From an uncultured Pelagibacteraceae bacterium (GTDB lineage Bacteria; Pseudomonadota; Alphaproteobacteria; Pelagibacterales; Pelagibacteraceae), in assembly GCA_902561075.1 (NCBI GenBank), contig CACEOC010000006.1:1-48283 (forward strand): DNA of 48,283 bases, written 5' to 3'. Position numbers and translations under genes: made by a program. The notes beneath the pieces are model-generated. The model worked only from the letters and a program-made list of their open reading frames with translations. It had not been told where the DNA came from and did not search any database. Below are positions 30,360 to 39,667 of this stretch, piece after piece. Each line of letters begins with the position of its first letter. The first letter of the stretch is position 1.

Positions 30360-30983
30360 ATGAAACTATCTGATTTAAATAAAAAACAAGAAACATTAAG
30401 AAAAAAATTTTTGAAAAGAGGTGTTAAAATGATTGCACCAGAAACAATATTTTTTTCCAAAGATACAATTATTGGTAAAAATGTTACAATAGATCCATAT
30501 GTTGTCATAGGTGAAAAAGTTAAAATAAAAAATAATGTGAAAATCTTTTCTTTTTCACATTTAGTAAATACTAGAATCGATAGCAATGTAACTGTTGGAC
30601 CATACGCAAGACTAAGACCAGGGACTAAATTATTATCAGGATCAAAAATTGGAAATTTTGTTGAGGTTAAAAAAAGTGTAGTAGGAAAAAATTCCAAAGT
30701 AAATCATTTATCTTATATTGGAGATACAAAGATTGGCTTAAATTCAAATATTGGAGCAGGCACAATTACATGTAATTACGATGGAAAAAGAAAGTTAAAA
30801 ACCAAAATTAAAAACAATGTATTTGTTGGTTCTAACTCATCTCTTATTGCACCAATTACTTTAGAGGATAAAAGTATAGTAGGTGCTGGATCTGTCATAA
30901 CAAAAAAAGTAAATAAAAAATCTCTTGCTTTAACAAGAGCAAATCAAATTGAGATTAAAAATTATCAAAAAATTAAAAAATAA
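30360..30983 (+). CDS. stand-alone GlmU acetyltransferase domain (glucosamine-1-phosphate N-acetyltransferase)
   Basis: A 207-aa left-handed beta-helix protein that aligns to the C-terminal half of bifunctional GlmU. The linker-like start (KKFLKRGVKMIAPETIFFS) is the GlmU joint, then hexapeptide coils. Catalytic or substrate residues of GlmU are recognisable in GPYARLRPG (Arg), GNFVEVKKS (Lys), VNHLSYIGD (His and Tyr) and GTITCNYDGKRKLKT (Asn, Tyr, Lys). The N-terminal UDP-GlcNAc pyrophosphorylase half is missing and no remnant precedes the gene, so uridylation must be done by another protein. It is directly followed (3 nt) by glmS, fitting the amino-sugar pathway. Confidence 0.85.
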   Translation: MKLSDLNKKQETLRKKFLKRGVKMIAPETIFFSKDTIIGKNVTIDPYVVIGEKVKIKNNVKIFSFSHLVNTRIDSNVTVGPYARLRPGTKLLSGSKIGNFVEVKKSVVGKNSKVNHLSYIGDTKIGLNSNIGAGTITCNYDGKRKLKTKIKNNVFVGSNSSLIAPITLEDKSIVGAGSVITKKVNKKSLALTRANQIEIKNYQKIKK

Positions 30984-30986
30984 TTT

Positions 30987-32804
30987 ATGTGTGGAATAGT
31001 AGGAATTGTAAGTAATAAATCTGTATCTTCGAGCATAGTAGATGCTTTAAAAAAACTTGAATATAGAGGATATGACTCCGCTGGTATTTCAACTTTAAAT
31101 AAAGGCTTTATCGATGAAAAAAAATGTTCTGGAAGAGTTGAAAATTTAGAGAAAATTTTATTTGAAAATCCTTCAATTGGTGATCTTGGAATTGGACATG
31201 TTCGATGGGCAACGCATGGAGTACCAAATAAAATAAATGCACATCCACATTCGACAGAGCAAGTCTCTGTAGTTCATAATGGAATAATAGAAAATTCTGA
31301 TAAATTAAAAAAAGAGTATGAGTCCAAGGGATATATTTTTAAATCACAAACCGATACTGAGGTAATTACAGTTATTTTGACAGATTATTTAAAAACAGAA
31401 AATTTAATTGATAGTATTTATAAAACATTAAACAAATTAATTGGAAGTTTTGCATTAGGAGTAATTTTTAAAGATTTTGAGGATGTGGTGGTTGGAGCAA
31501 GACGTGGAAGTCCTTTAGCTGTAGGCTATGGTCATAATGAAAATTTTTTAGGATCTGATTCTTATGCCCTAAAAACTATGACAAATAAAATTTCTTATCT
31601 AGACGATGGAGATTTTTGTTTATTATACAAAGAAAAAATAGAATTTTATAATTTTGATAAAAAAAAAATAAATAAAAAAATTTTTGAATTATCCAATGAA
31701 GAAAACATTGCTGAGAAAGGTGATTATAAAGATTTTATGTCAAAAGAGATTGATGAACAGAGTTATACAACAAAGAAATGCATTCATGAATATTTGGATC
31801 AATCAAGGAATAAAATAAACATTTATAACATTCCTATAAATCCATCAAAAATAAATAAAATAAGGTTAGTTGCTTGTGGAACTGCTTACCATTCTTGCTT
31901 AATGGCAAAATACTGGATTGAAGAATTCACCTCTATTGATGTAGAGGCCGATATTGCATCTGAATTCAGGTATAGAAACGTCAAATTAAATAAAGATGAT
32001 TTATATATATTTGTATCACAATCCGGTGAAACTGCTGATACATATGCAGCTCTTGAAAAATGTAAAAAAAGGGGATTAAAAACTTGCGGAATAGTAAATG
32101 TTGTTGAAAGTTCTATAGCTAGATTGTCAGATTTTGTTTTACCAATACATGCTGGCCCCGAAATAGGAGTTGCCTCCACAAAAGCGTTTATTGGCCAAAT
32201 GATGGTTTTACTATTGTTAACTTTAAAAATTTCAAAAGACAGAAATGATCTGAATGAAAATAACTATAAAAAATTAATAAGTGAAATTAAAATCTTGCCA
32301 AGTTTAATTAAAAAAACATTGTCGAAACAAAAGGAGATTCAACAAATAGCAAGAGATTTTATTAATGCAAAAGGAACAATGTATCTAGGTAGAGGATATT
32401 CGTATCCAATTGCTATGGAAGGCGCCCTTAAATTGAAAGAACTTTCATATATTCATGCAGAAGGATATGCTGCTGGTGAAATGAAACACGGGCCATTAGC
32501 ATTAATTGAAGATGGAATGCCAATAGTTGTGTTAGCTCCGAAAGATAGATTTTTTGAAAAAACAATCTCAAATATGCAAGAGGTAATCGCAAGAGGTGGG
32601 AAAGTTTTAATGATAACAAATGATACTTCAGAAATATTAAATGAAAATATTAGATTTAAATTTCAGCTACCCGACACAGACTCTCGCATAAGTGCTTTTC
32701 TTTTAACGATACCTATGCAATTTCTAGCTTACCACGTAGCATTATTGAAGAATTGTGACATTGATAAACCTAGAAATTTAGCCAAATCTGTAACAGTTGA
32801 ATAA
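30987..32804 (+). CDS. glmS: glutamine--fructose-6-phosphate aminotransferase (isomerizing)
   Basis: A 605-aa, two-part enzyme making glucosamine-6-phosphate, the entry to peptidoglycan and LPS amino sugars. The N-terminal glutaminase starts MCGIVGIVSN with Cys2 as nucleophile, plus GHVRWATHG (about 71-79) and VVHNGIIEN (about 95-103). The C-terminal half has two SIS domains (ACGTAYHS, FVSQSGETADT, GVASTKAF) and ends with KSVTVE, as in GlmS. No glmS ribozyme-like leader can exist, since the gap to glmU is 3 nt. Confidence 0.97.
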   Translation: MCGIVGIVSNKSVSSSIVDALKKLEYRGYDSAGISTLNKGFIDEKKCSGRVENLEKILFENPSIGDLGIGHVRWATHGVPNKINAHPHSTEQVSVVHNGIIENSDKLKKEYESKGYIFKSQTDTEVITVILTDYLKTENLIDSIYKTLNKLIGSFALGVIFKDFEDVVVGARRGSPLAVGYGHNENFLGSDSYALKTMTNKISYLDDGDFCLLYKEKIEFYNFDKKKINKKIFELSNEENIAEKGDYKDFMSKEIDEQSYTTKKCIHEYLDQSRNKINIYNIPINPSKINKIRLVACGTAYHSCLMAKYWIEEFTSIDVEADIASEFRYRNVKLNKDDLYIFVSQSGETADTYAALEKCKKRGLKTCGIVNVVESSIARLSDFVLPIHAGPEIGVASTKAFIGQMMVLLLLTLKISKDRNDLNENNYKKLISEIKILPSLIKKTLSKQKEIQQIARDFINAKGTMYLGRGYSYPIAMEGALKLKELSYIHAEGYAAGEMKHGPLALIEDGMPIVVLAPKDRFFEKTISNMQEVIARGGKVLMITNDTSEILNENIRFKFQLPDTDSRISAFLLTIPMQFLAYHVALLKNCDIDKPRNLAKSVTVE

Positions 32805-32839
32805 TAATTAAACTTTGATAGAACAATTATGAGTTGAAC

Positions 32840-34219
32840 ATGAAAAATTGGAAAACAAATAGTTGGAAAAAGTATCCTGTAAAACATATTCCTGATTACG
32901 AGGATGAAAAAGAATTAAATATGGTTTTAAATAAATTAAAATCATCTCCTCCTCTAGTATTTGCAGGTGAGACAAGACATTTAAAAGACCAACTAGCAAG
33001 TGTAGTTGATGGCAAAGCATTTTTACTACAAGGTGGTGACTGTGCTGAAAGTTTTGCGGAATTTCATCCTGATAATATAAGAGATACATTTAAAGTTATA
33101 TTACAAATGTCATTGGTATTGACCTACTCAGCATCTCTACCAGTGGTTAAACTCGGTAGAATTGCTGGACAGTTTTCTAAACCAAGAAGTGCACCAACAG
33201 AAAAACAAGGCAGTATGGAGTTACCTAGTTATTTGGGTGACAATATTAATGGTATAGAATTTAATGAAAAAGCTAGAAGACCTGATCCTAAAAGATTATT
33301 TAGAGCGTATTCTCAATCTGCATCTACTTTAAATTTATTAAGAGCTTTTTCTAACGGAGGATTTGCTGATCTGAAGAAAGTCCATTTATGGAACTTGGGG
33401 TATATTAAATCTAGCCCTCAAGCAAAAAAATTTAAAAATCTTGAGGATAAAATTGCAGATGCCTTAGCGTTCATGGAAGCTTGCGGAATAACTCCAGAAT
33501 TTAATAGAAGATTATATACAGTAAATTTTTGGACTTCACACGAGGCACTACATCTTCCATTTGAAGAAAGCATGACTAGAGTAGATTCTACTACAGGTGA
33601 ATATCATGATACTTCAGCTCATTTTGTGTGGATAGGTGATAGAACAAGACAAATAGATGGTGGACATGTTGAATTTTGTAGAGGAATAGAAAATCCAATC
33701 GGTATTAAATGTGGACCAACGTCCAATGCTGAGGATATTGCAAAAATTTGTGAAAAAATAAATCCTAAAAATGAAAAAGGAAAAATAACATTAATTTCTC
33801 GCTACGGACATGATAAAGTTGGAAAATTTTTACCCAAACTCATAAGAGGTATTAAAAAAGAAGGATTAAATGTTATCTGGTCGTGTGATCCAATGCATGG
33901 AAATACTTTAGTTTCTACAACTGGTTTTAAAACAAGACCATTTAACAACGTAGTTAATGAAGTTAAAAACGTTTTTGAAGTTCATCAGAGCGAGGGATCT
34001 TATGCAGGAGGTTTGCATATAGAAATGACAGGGCAAAATGTGACGGAGTGTACAGGTGGGGCAAAGAATATTTCCGAACAAGATTTATCTAGCAGATATC
34101 ATACTCATTGTGATCCAAGACTAAATGCAGACCAAGCTCTTGAATTAGCCTTTTTAATTTCAGATGAAATTAAGAAAAATTCAAATTACGCAAAAAATAT
34201 TATTAAAGCGGCTTCATAA
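32840..34219 (+). CDS. class II (plant-type) 3-deoxy-7-phosphoheptulonate synthase
   Basis: A 459-aa DAHP synthase, first step of the shikimate pathway (PEP plus erythrose-4-phosphate). NWKTNSWKKYPVKHIPDY (about 3-20) is the class II N-terminus; PLVFAGE, FLLQGGDCAESF (about 59-70), GRIAGQFSKPRS, WIGDRTRQIDGGHVEF (about 257-272) and SCDPMHGNT (about 338-346) are class II core motifs, including the metal Cys and His. I chose ATG 32840 rather than TTG 32834. It stands alone between glmS and nadE. Confidence 0.93.
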   Translation: MKNWKTNSWKKYPVKHIPDYEDEKELNMVLNKLKSSPPLVFAGETRHLKDQLASVVDGKAFLLQGGDCAESFAEFHPDNIRDTFKVILQMSLVLTYSASLPVVKLGRIAGQFSKPRSAPTEKQGSMELPSYLGDNINGIEFNEKARRPDPKRLFRAYSQSASTLNLLRAFSNGGFADLKKVHLWNLGYIKSSPQAKKFKNLEDKIADALAFMEACGITPEFNRRLYTVNFWTSHEALHLPFEESMTRVDSTTGEYHDTSAHFVWIGDRTRQIDGGHVEFCRGIENPIGIKCGPTSNAEDIAKICEKINPKNEKGKITLISRYGHDKVGKFLPKLIRGIKKEGLNVIWSCDPMHGNTLVSTTGFKTRPFNNVVNEVKNVFEVHQSEGSYAGGLHIEMTGQNVTECTGGAKNISEQDLSSRYHTHCDPRLNADQALELAFLISDEIKKNSNYAKNIIKAAS

Positions 34220-34222
34220 AAG

Positions 34223-34245
34223 CCTAATTTTTGAAATTAATTAGG
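34223..34245 (+). terminator. weak hairpin after the DAHP synthase gene
   Basis: CCTAATT (34223-34229) and AATTAGG (34239-34245) can pair over 7 bp with a 9-nt loop, 4 nt after the stop codon. There is no following U-tract, so termination would be inefficient or Rho-assisted. Within 78 bp of intergenic space. Confidence 0.3.
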
Positions 34246-34297
34246 TATGACTATTATTTCTATACAATATTAATGAAAAGTGACTATATCTTAGTTT

Positions 34298-35956
34298 ATG
34301 GACAAAAAACTTAAAATTGCATTAGCTCAATTAAATCCTTTGGTCGGGGATGTATCAGGTAATATTGAAAAGTTAATCTCAATAAGATCAAATTTAAATA
34401 GTGATATAGATATTTTGGTAGCACCTGAGCTTTATGTGTCTGGATACCCGATAGATGATTTGGTGCTAAGAGAGGATTTTCTTAATTTGGTCGAAAATGA
34501 AATTAACAAATTAGTCCAATGTACTAAAGATAATAAGTCAGCAATCATTGTTGGGGCGCCAAGAAAAGATAATAACCAAATAAAGAACTCAGTTTTCGTG
34601 ATTGAAAATGGAAATATTGTATCAATTAAAGACAAATATGAACTACCAAATACAGGTGTGTTTGACGAGCAAAGAATTTTTAAACAAGGGTCATTAGAAG
34701 ATTGTGTAATCATTAAAGGTATAAAATTTGGTTTGCCAATATGCGAAGATATTTGGGAAAAAACAGTTCTAGAAAAACTATCGAAATCTGGTGCTGAAAT
34801 TATAATAGCTATTAATGCATCTCCGTTTACAGTCTCAAAAAATGAAGAGAGAGAAAATATTGCCACACTTAGAGTTAATGAGACGAAGCTTCCAATAGTA
34901 TATTTAAATAGAACTGGAGGACAAGATGAACTTATTTTTGATGGATCATCTTTTGCTTTAAATCACGATGGAAAAAAATTTTATAGTTCTTCAGAGTTTA
35001 AAGAGGAAACAGTAGAGATAAATTTCCAAAAATCTAACGGTAAATGGTTGGGACAAGGAAATTTAAATAATAGTTCGTCACCCTCAGAAAGATTATATAA
35101 AGCTTTAGTCTTAGGATTGAGAGATTATGTAAACAATAACAAATTCCCAGGTGTAGTTTTAGGTCTTTCTGGCGGAGTTGACTCTGCTTTAGTCGCTGCA
35201 TTAGCAACGGATGCATTTGGACCAGATCTAGTTCAAGCAATTATGTTACCAAGTCCTTTTACAGGAGATGAAAGTTTAAACGATGCCAAAGAAGCTGCTG
35301 AGTTATTAAATATAAATTGTTCTAATTTAAAAATTAGCGAAGCAATGAAAATTGTTGAAAATATTTTAGGTGATTTTAAAGGTCCAAGTTTTGAACCAGG
35401 TATAACTGAAGAAAATATACAATCAAGATTAAGAGGTCTTTTGTTGATGGCTTTGTCAAACAGATATGGGTATATGGTTTTAGCCACTGGAAACAAATCT
35501 GAATATGCAGTTGGATATTCAACTTTATATGGGGATATGTGTGGAGGGTACGCTCCAATCAAAGATGTTTGGAAAACAGATGTGTTCAAACTTTGTAATT
35601 GGAGAAATGAAAATTACTCTGATCTATTTAAAGGACCAAAAGGAAAAGTTATTCCAACAAATATAATCAATAAAGCTCCTACCGCGGAGTTGAGAGATAA
35701 CCAAAAAGATACAGATAGTTTGCCTGAGTATAATATTTTAGATGAAATATTAAAAGGTCTTGTAGAGGATGAAATTTCTGTCGAAAAAATTGTGTCAAAG
35801 GGTTTTGATAGAAAAGTTGTAGAGAAAACTGCACAACTTTTAGCTAGATCAGAATATAAAAGATTTCAAGCTGCCCCAGGTCCTAAAGTTACTAATAAAG
35901 CCTTTGGAAGGGATAGAAGATTTCCTCTCACAAGTGGGTTTAGAAATTGGAATTAA
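34298..35956 (+). CDS. nadE: NAD+ synthase, glutamine-hydrolysing
   Basis: A 552-aa bifunctional enzyme. Residues about 1-250 are a nitrilase-type glutaminase with the Glu-Lys-Cys triad in PELYVSGYP (Glu), KDKYELPNTGVFDE (Lys) and LPICEDIWE (Cys). Residues about 265-552 are the ATP pyrophosphatase-type synthase with the P-loop LSGGVDSALVAALA, and ATGNKSEYAVGYSTLYGD. It amidates nicotinic acid adenine dinucleotide to NAD+. TATATC (34285-34290) lies 7 nt before the start and could serve as a -10 for a leaderless mRNA. The stop overlaps cysS as TAATG. Confidence 0.95.
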   Translation: MDKKLKIALAQLNPLVGDVSGNIEKLISIRSNLNSDIDILVAPELYVSGYPIDDLVLREDFLNLVENEINKLVQCTKDNKSAIIVGAPRKDNNQIKNSVFVIENGNIVSIKDKYELPNTGVFDEQRIFKQGSLEDCVIIKGIKFGLPICEDIWEKTVLEKLSKSGAEIIIAINASPFTVSKNEERENIATLRVNETKLPIVYLNRTGGQDELIFDGSSFALNHDGKKFYSSSEFKEETVEINFQKSNGKWLGQGNLNNSSSPSERLYKALVLGLRDYVNNNKFPGVVLGLSGGVDSALVAALATDAFGPDLVQAIMLPSPFTGDESLNDAKEAAELLNINCSNLKISEAMKIVENILGDFKGPSFEPGITEENIQSRLRGLLLMALSNRYGYMVLATGNKSEYAVGYSTLYGDMCGGYAPIKDVWKTDVFKLCNWRNENYSDLFKGPKGKVIPTNIINKAPTAELRDNQKDTDSLPEYNILDEILKGLVEDEISVEKIVSKGFDRKVVEKTAQLLARSEYKRFQAAPGPKVTNKAFGRDRRFPLTSGFRNWN

Positions 35957-37314
35957 TGAATAGAGATTTGCATTTATCAAATAGTCTTGGAAACAAAAAA
36001 GAAAAGTTTGAACCTTTAGATATAAAAAATATTGGTATGTATGTTTGCGGACCAACTGTTTATGATGATCCTCATATAGGAAATGCTAGACCCATAGTTA
36101 TTTTTGATTTACTTTTTAAAGTCCTTAAATGCAAGTTTGGAAAAGAAACTGTAACTTATGTTAGAAATATTACTGATATAGACGATAAAATAATAAATTC
36201 TGCTAAAGAAAAAAATATTTCAATTACTGAATTAACTGAAAAAATAACAAAAACTTTTCACGATGATTGTAAATATTTGAATTGTGAAAAACCAACCCAC
36301 GAACCAAAAGCAACTGAAAATATAGAATTAATGATTAAAATGATAGAGGATTTAATTAACAAGAAATTTGCTTACGAAAGTGAGAAGCATGTTTATTTTA
36401 AAGTTAAAAATTTTAAAGATTATGGAAAACTATCAAATAAAAAATTAGATGATCTAATTGTCGGCTCTCGTGTCGATATATCAGAAAATAAAAATAATCC
36501 TGAGGATTTTGTTTTATGGAAACCCTCTAAAGATAATGAGCCCTCTTGGCCATCTCCATGGGGCAAAGGAAGACCCGGTTGGCATTTAGAATGCTCTGCA
36601 ATGTCAAAGAAATACTTGGGTGAAACTTTTGATATTCATGGTGGTGGTAGAGACTTAATTTTTCCCCATCACGAAAATGAAATCGCACAGTCGGTTTGTT
36701 CAAATAATAAAAAATTCGCAAACTATTGGGTTCATAATGGTTTCATTACAATTTCTAAGGAGAAAATGGCTAAATCGCAAGGTAACATTCTTAAAATTAA
36801 CAGTTTTAAAAATAAATTTAATGGTCAAGTTTTAAGACTAGCTTTGATGAGTTCTCACTATAGACAACCATTAGATTGGAATGATCAGTTAATGGAGGAA
36901 TGTTATAAGACTTTAGACAAATGGTACTCCTGTTATTTTAAATTAGATAAAAAAATTTTAATTAATGAGGAAGATTTATTACCATTATACGATGATTTGA
37001 ATACGCCAGGATATATATCTGTGCTACATAAATTATTTGATAAAGCAAAATCAGGAAGTCAGAAGGACAAAGAAAATTTTATTGCCGGATGTAATTTTGT
37101 TGGTCTTTTACATGATAGTAAAGAAGACTGGTTATCATTTAAAAAAAGAAAAATTGAAATTACTGAAAAAGAGATTGCTTCTATGATAGACCAAAGAAAT
37201 GAGGCAAGGAACAGTAAAAATTATGCTTTAGCTGACAAAATTAGAAGTGAACTTTTAGATAAAGGTGTTTTAATTGAAGACAAAGATGGTAAAACAACGT
37301 GGAAAATTAAATGA
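35956..37314 (+). CDS. cysS: cysteinyl-tRNA synthetase
   Basis: A 452-aa class I synthetase. YVCGPTVYDDPHIGNARP (about 29-46) has the zinc Cys and the HIGH motif (HIGN); WHLECSAMSKKYLG (about 212-225) and FPHHENEIAQS (about 237-247) provide the other zinc ligands; KEKMAKSQGN is the KMSKS loop. I chose ATG 35956, which overlaps the nadE stop by 1 nt, over an in-frame TTG at 35947. The gene overlaps cimA by 4 nt. Confidence 0.96.
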   Translation: MNRDLHLSNSLGNKKEKFEPLDIKNIGMYVCGPTVYDDPHIGNARPIVIFDLLFKVLKCKFGKETVTYVRNITDIDDKIINSAKEKNISITELTEKITKTFHDDCKYLNCEKPTHEPKATENIELMIKMIEDLINKKFAYESEKHVYFKVKNFKDYGKLSNKKLDDLIVGSRVDISENKNNPEDFVLWKPSKDNEPSWPSPWGKGRPGWHLECSAMSKKYLGETFDIHGGGRDLIFPHHENEIAQSVCSNNKKFANYWVHNGFITISKEKMAKSQGNILKINSFKNKFNGQVLRLALMSSHYRQPLDWNDQLMEECYKTLDKWYSCYFKLDKKILINEEDLLPLYDDLNTPGYISVLHKLFDKAKSGSQKDKENFIAGCNFVGLLHDSKEDWLSFKKRKIEITEKEIASMIDQRNEARNSKNYALADKIRSELLDKGVLIEDKDGKTTWKIK

Positions 37315-38912
37315 GCAAAGAAAGACTATACATATTTGATACAACTTTAAGAGATGGTGCACAAACTCAAGGTGTACATTTTTCTATAGACGAAAAAACT
37401 AAAATTGCTCATGCCCTAGATAATTTGGGTGTTGATTATATAGAAGGTGGTTGGCCTGGGGCAAATCCATCTGACACTGAATTTTTTCAAAAAAATATCA
37501 ATTTTAAAAACTCTAAATTCACAGCTTTTGGAATGACAAAAAAAACAGGAAGAAGTGCAGAAAATGACCCTGGACTATCAGCAATTCTTAACTCAAACAC
37601 TAAGGCAGTATGTTTAGTTGGTAAATCTTGGGATTTTCATGTCGATGTAGCTTTGGGAATATCCAACGAGGAAAATTTAGAGAATATAAAAGAAACGACT
37701 AAGCATTTTGTTAAAAATAATAAAGAATTTATGTTCGATGCTGAACATTTCTTCGATGGATATAAGTCAAATCCTAAATATGCAATAGAATGTTTAAGAG
37801 CAGCCTATGATAATGGTGCAAAATGGATTGTATTGTGCGATACTAATGGTGGAACATTGCCCCATGAAGTTAGCGAGATAGTTAAAGAAGTAACAAAACA
37901 TATACCAGGTAAGAATTTAGGTATTCATGCTCACAATGACACCGGAAATGCGGTTGCTAATTCTATCGCAGCAGTCTTATCGGGTGTTAGACAAGTTCAG
38001 GGCACAATCAATGGACTTGGTGAAAGATGTGGAAACGCTAATCTAATGTCTTTAATACCAACTTTTCACTTAAAAAAGGAATTTTCCGATAAGTTTGAAA
38101 TAAATATTAAAGATAAAAATATTAAACATATTACTCAATGTTCTAGATTACTAGACGAAATATTAAATAGAAAACCAAACAAACATTTACCTTATGTTGG
38201 TGCGGCAGCGTTTTCACATAAAGGCGGACTACACGTCTCAGCTGTTCAAAAGGATCCAAAAACTTACGAACATATAAATCCCGAAGACGTTGGTAATAAT
38301 AGAAATATTGTTGTTTCTGATCAATCTGGAAGATCAAATATTATGTCTAGACTAAAAACTATTGGAATTGAAATATCTGAAAATGATCCAAAAATAAAAA
38401 AACTTTTAGAGGAGGTAAAGGATAGAGAATTTATAGGATATAGTTACGATGGTGCTGATGCATCTTTTGAGCTTTTAGCCAGAAGAATAATTGCAGAAAT
38501 TCCAAGGTATATCTCAATTAAAGAATATGATGTATCAGTTACTAAAAATGACTCAGATCAAATAATTTCAAAAGCAAAAGCAAAGTTAGAGGTGGATGGT
38601 GAAAAAATTATTTGTGAAGGAGAAGGTAATGGACCTGTTCACGCATTGGATAATGCAATTAGAAATAATGTGGATAAATTAGACAAATATGCTGATTATT
38701 TAAAAGATTTAAAACTTGTTGATTATAAGGTCAGAATATTAAACACTGGAACAGAGGCAGTAACAAGAGTTTCGATAGAGAGCACTGACTCTAATGGCAA
38801 AAGCTGGTTTACTATTGGTGTTTCACCAAATATAATTGAAGCATCCTTCAGAGCATTAGTTGATAGTTTAGATTATAAATTGTTTAAAGATAATGCTCCT
38901 GCAAGTAATTAA
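37311..38912 (+). CDS. cimA: (R)-citramalate synthase
   Basis: A 533-aa member of the isopropylmalate/homocitrate/citramalate synthase family. FDTTLRDGAQTQGVHFS (about 9-25) is the DRE-TIM barrel start with the catalytic Arg and metal Asp; YIEGGWPGANPSD (about 47-59) is the CimA-type form; HAHNDTGNAVANS (about 207-219) supplies metal His residues. A C-terminal LeuA-type allosteric domain (about 400-525) includes EGNGPVHALDNAIR. It joins pyruvate and acetyl-CoA for threonine-independent isoleucine synthesis. Overlaps: 4 nt with cysS, 1 nt with the next gene. Confidence 0.92.
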   Translation: MSKERLYIFDTTLRDGAQTQGVHFSIDEKTKIAHALDNLGVDYIEGGWPGANPSDTEFFQKNINFKNSKFTAFGMTKKTGRSAENDPGLSAILNSNTKAVCLVGKSWDFHVDVALGISNEENLENIKETTKHFVKNNKEFMFDAEHFFDGYKSNPKYAIECLRAAYDNGAKWIVLCDTNGGTLPHEVSEIVKEVTKHIPGKNLGIHAHNDTGNAVANSIAAVLSGVRQVQGTINGLGERCGNANLMSLIPTFHLKKEFSDKFEINIKDKNIKHITQCSRLLDEILNRKPNKHLPYVGAAAFSHKGGLHVSAVQKDPKTYEHINPEDVGNNRNIVVSDQSGRSNIMSRLKTIGIEISENDPKIKKLLEEVKDREFIGYSYDGADASFELLARRIIAEIPRYISIKEYDVSVTKNDSDQIISKAKAKLEVDGEKIICEGEGNGPVHALDNAIRNNVDKLDKYADYLKDLKLVDYKVRILNTGTEAVTRVSIESTDSNGKSWFTIGVSPNIIEASFRALVDSLDYKLFKDNAPASN

Positions 38913-39631
38913 TGTCTTTTTCAAATATATCTTTTATTTTAAATAAACCCCAATTATCTGAGAATATTGGTGCATGCGCAAGAGCGATGAAGAATTTCAA
39001 CTTTTCAAAACTTGTTGTAATTGATCCAAAACCAACTTTTCCAAATGATAAAATACTTGCAACATCAGTGGGAGCAAAGGAAGTAATTAAAAAAGCTAAG
39101 TTGTTTGATAACTTTAAAAGTAGTTTGTCAGAATTTGATTTTTTAATTGCTACATCTTCAAGATTTAGAAATAAAAATATAAAGCATATTAGTTTAAATG
39201 ATTTAAATACAATTGATTTCAACAAAAGGGTAGGCTTTATTTTCGGTTCAGAGGCCTCAGGACTATCTAATTATGAAATAAGTTATGTAAATTGTACTAT
39301 GAATATTCCATCAAATGATAAATTTAAATCCCTGAATTTATCTCATAGTTTAATACTAGTATGTTATTCATTATTTGGGTTACTTTCTAAAAAAAAAATA
39401 AATTATAAAAAGTCAAAAAAAATTAAAATTGCATCAAAAAAAAATATTCAATCTATGATGTATCAGTGTATATCTAATTTAGAAAAAATAAATTTTTTTA
39501 ATCCTGAAGAAAAAAAAGGTATTATGTTAGAGAATTTAAGAAATATTTTTTATAGAATGGAATTATCTGAAAAAGAAACTCGTATTTTATCAAGTGTATT
39601 TGCAAGTTTATCAAAAAAAAAGGTTGATTGA
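38912..39631 (+). CDS. TrmH-family RNA 2'-O-methyltransferase (TrmJ-like)
   Basis: A 239-aa SPOUT methyltransferase. ISFILNKPQLSENIGACARAMKNF (about 6-29) is motif 1 with the N-x-G-A-x-A-R-A-M core; FIFGSEASGLSNYE (about 108-121) is motif 2; LNLSHSL (about 140-146) is motif 3, forming the SAM-binding trefoil knot. TrmJ modifies position 32 of tRNA; 239 aa fits. It is the last gene of the nadE-cysS-cimA run, and its stop codon overlaps the -35 of the rpsD promoter. Confidence 0.88.
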   Translation: MSFSNISFILNKPQLSENIGACARAMKNFNFSKLVVIDPKPTFPNDKILATSVGAKEVIKKAKLFDNFKSSLSEFDFLIATSSRFRNKNIKHISLNDLNTIDFNKRVGFIFGSEASGLSNYEISYVNCTMNIPSNDKFKSLNLSHSLILVCYSLFGLLSKKKINYKKSKKIKIASKKNIQSMMYQCISNLEKINFFNPEEKKGIMLENLRNIFYRMELSEKETRILSSVFASLSKKKVD

Positions 39632-39655
39632 CAAAATCGTGCTTAAGTTTATAAA
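39628..39655 (+). promoter_or_regulatory. consensus promoter for rpsD
   Basis: TTGACA (39628-39633, perfect -35) and TATAAA (39650-39655) are separated by 16 bp. The -35 overlaps the TGA of the preceding methyltransferase gene. The predicted start near 39662 leaves a leader of about 6 nt before ATG 39668, too short for a Shine-Dalgarno. Best-matching promoter in the window. Confidence 0.7.
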
Positions 39656-39667
39656 GCGATTTACAAA

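Noticed and set aside
30289-30396. N-terminal extension of gph to 30396
   Set aside because: Adds 36 non-conserved hydrophobic residues and overlaps the glmU start; the HAD motif starts just after ATG 30288.
30338-30697. 119-residue minus-strand frame opposite the GlmU acetyltransferase gene
   Set aside because: The plus strand encodes hexapeptide repeats with conserved active-site residues; the antisense translation has no family features.
34432-34866. 144-residue minus-strand frame opposite nadE
   Set aside because: Mirrors the nitrilase domain of nadE, which has all catalytic residues; no independent evidence of coding.
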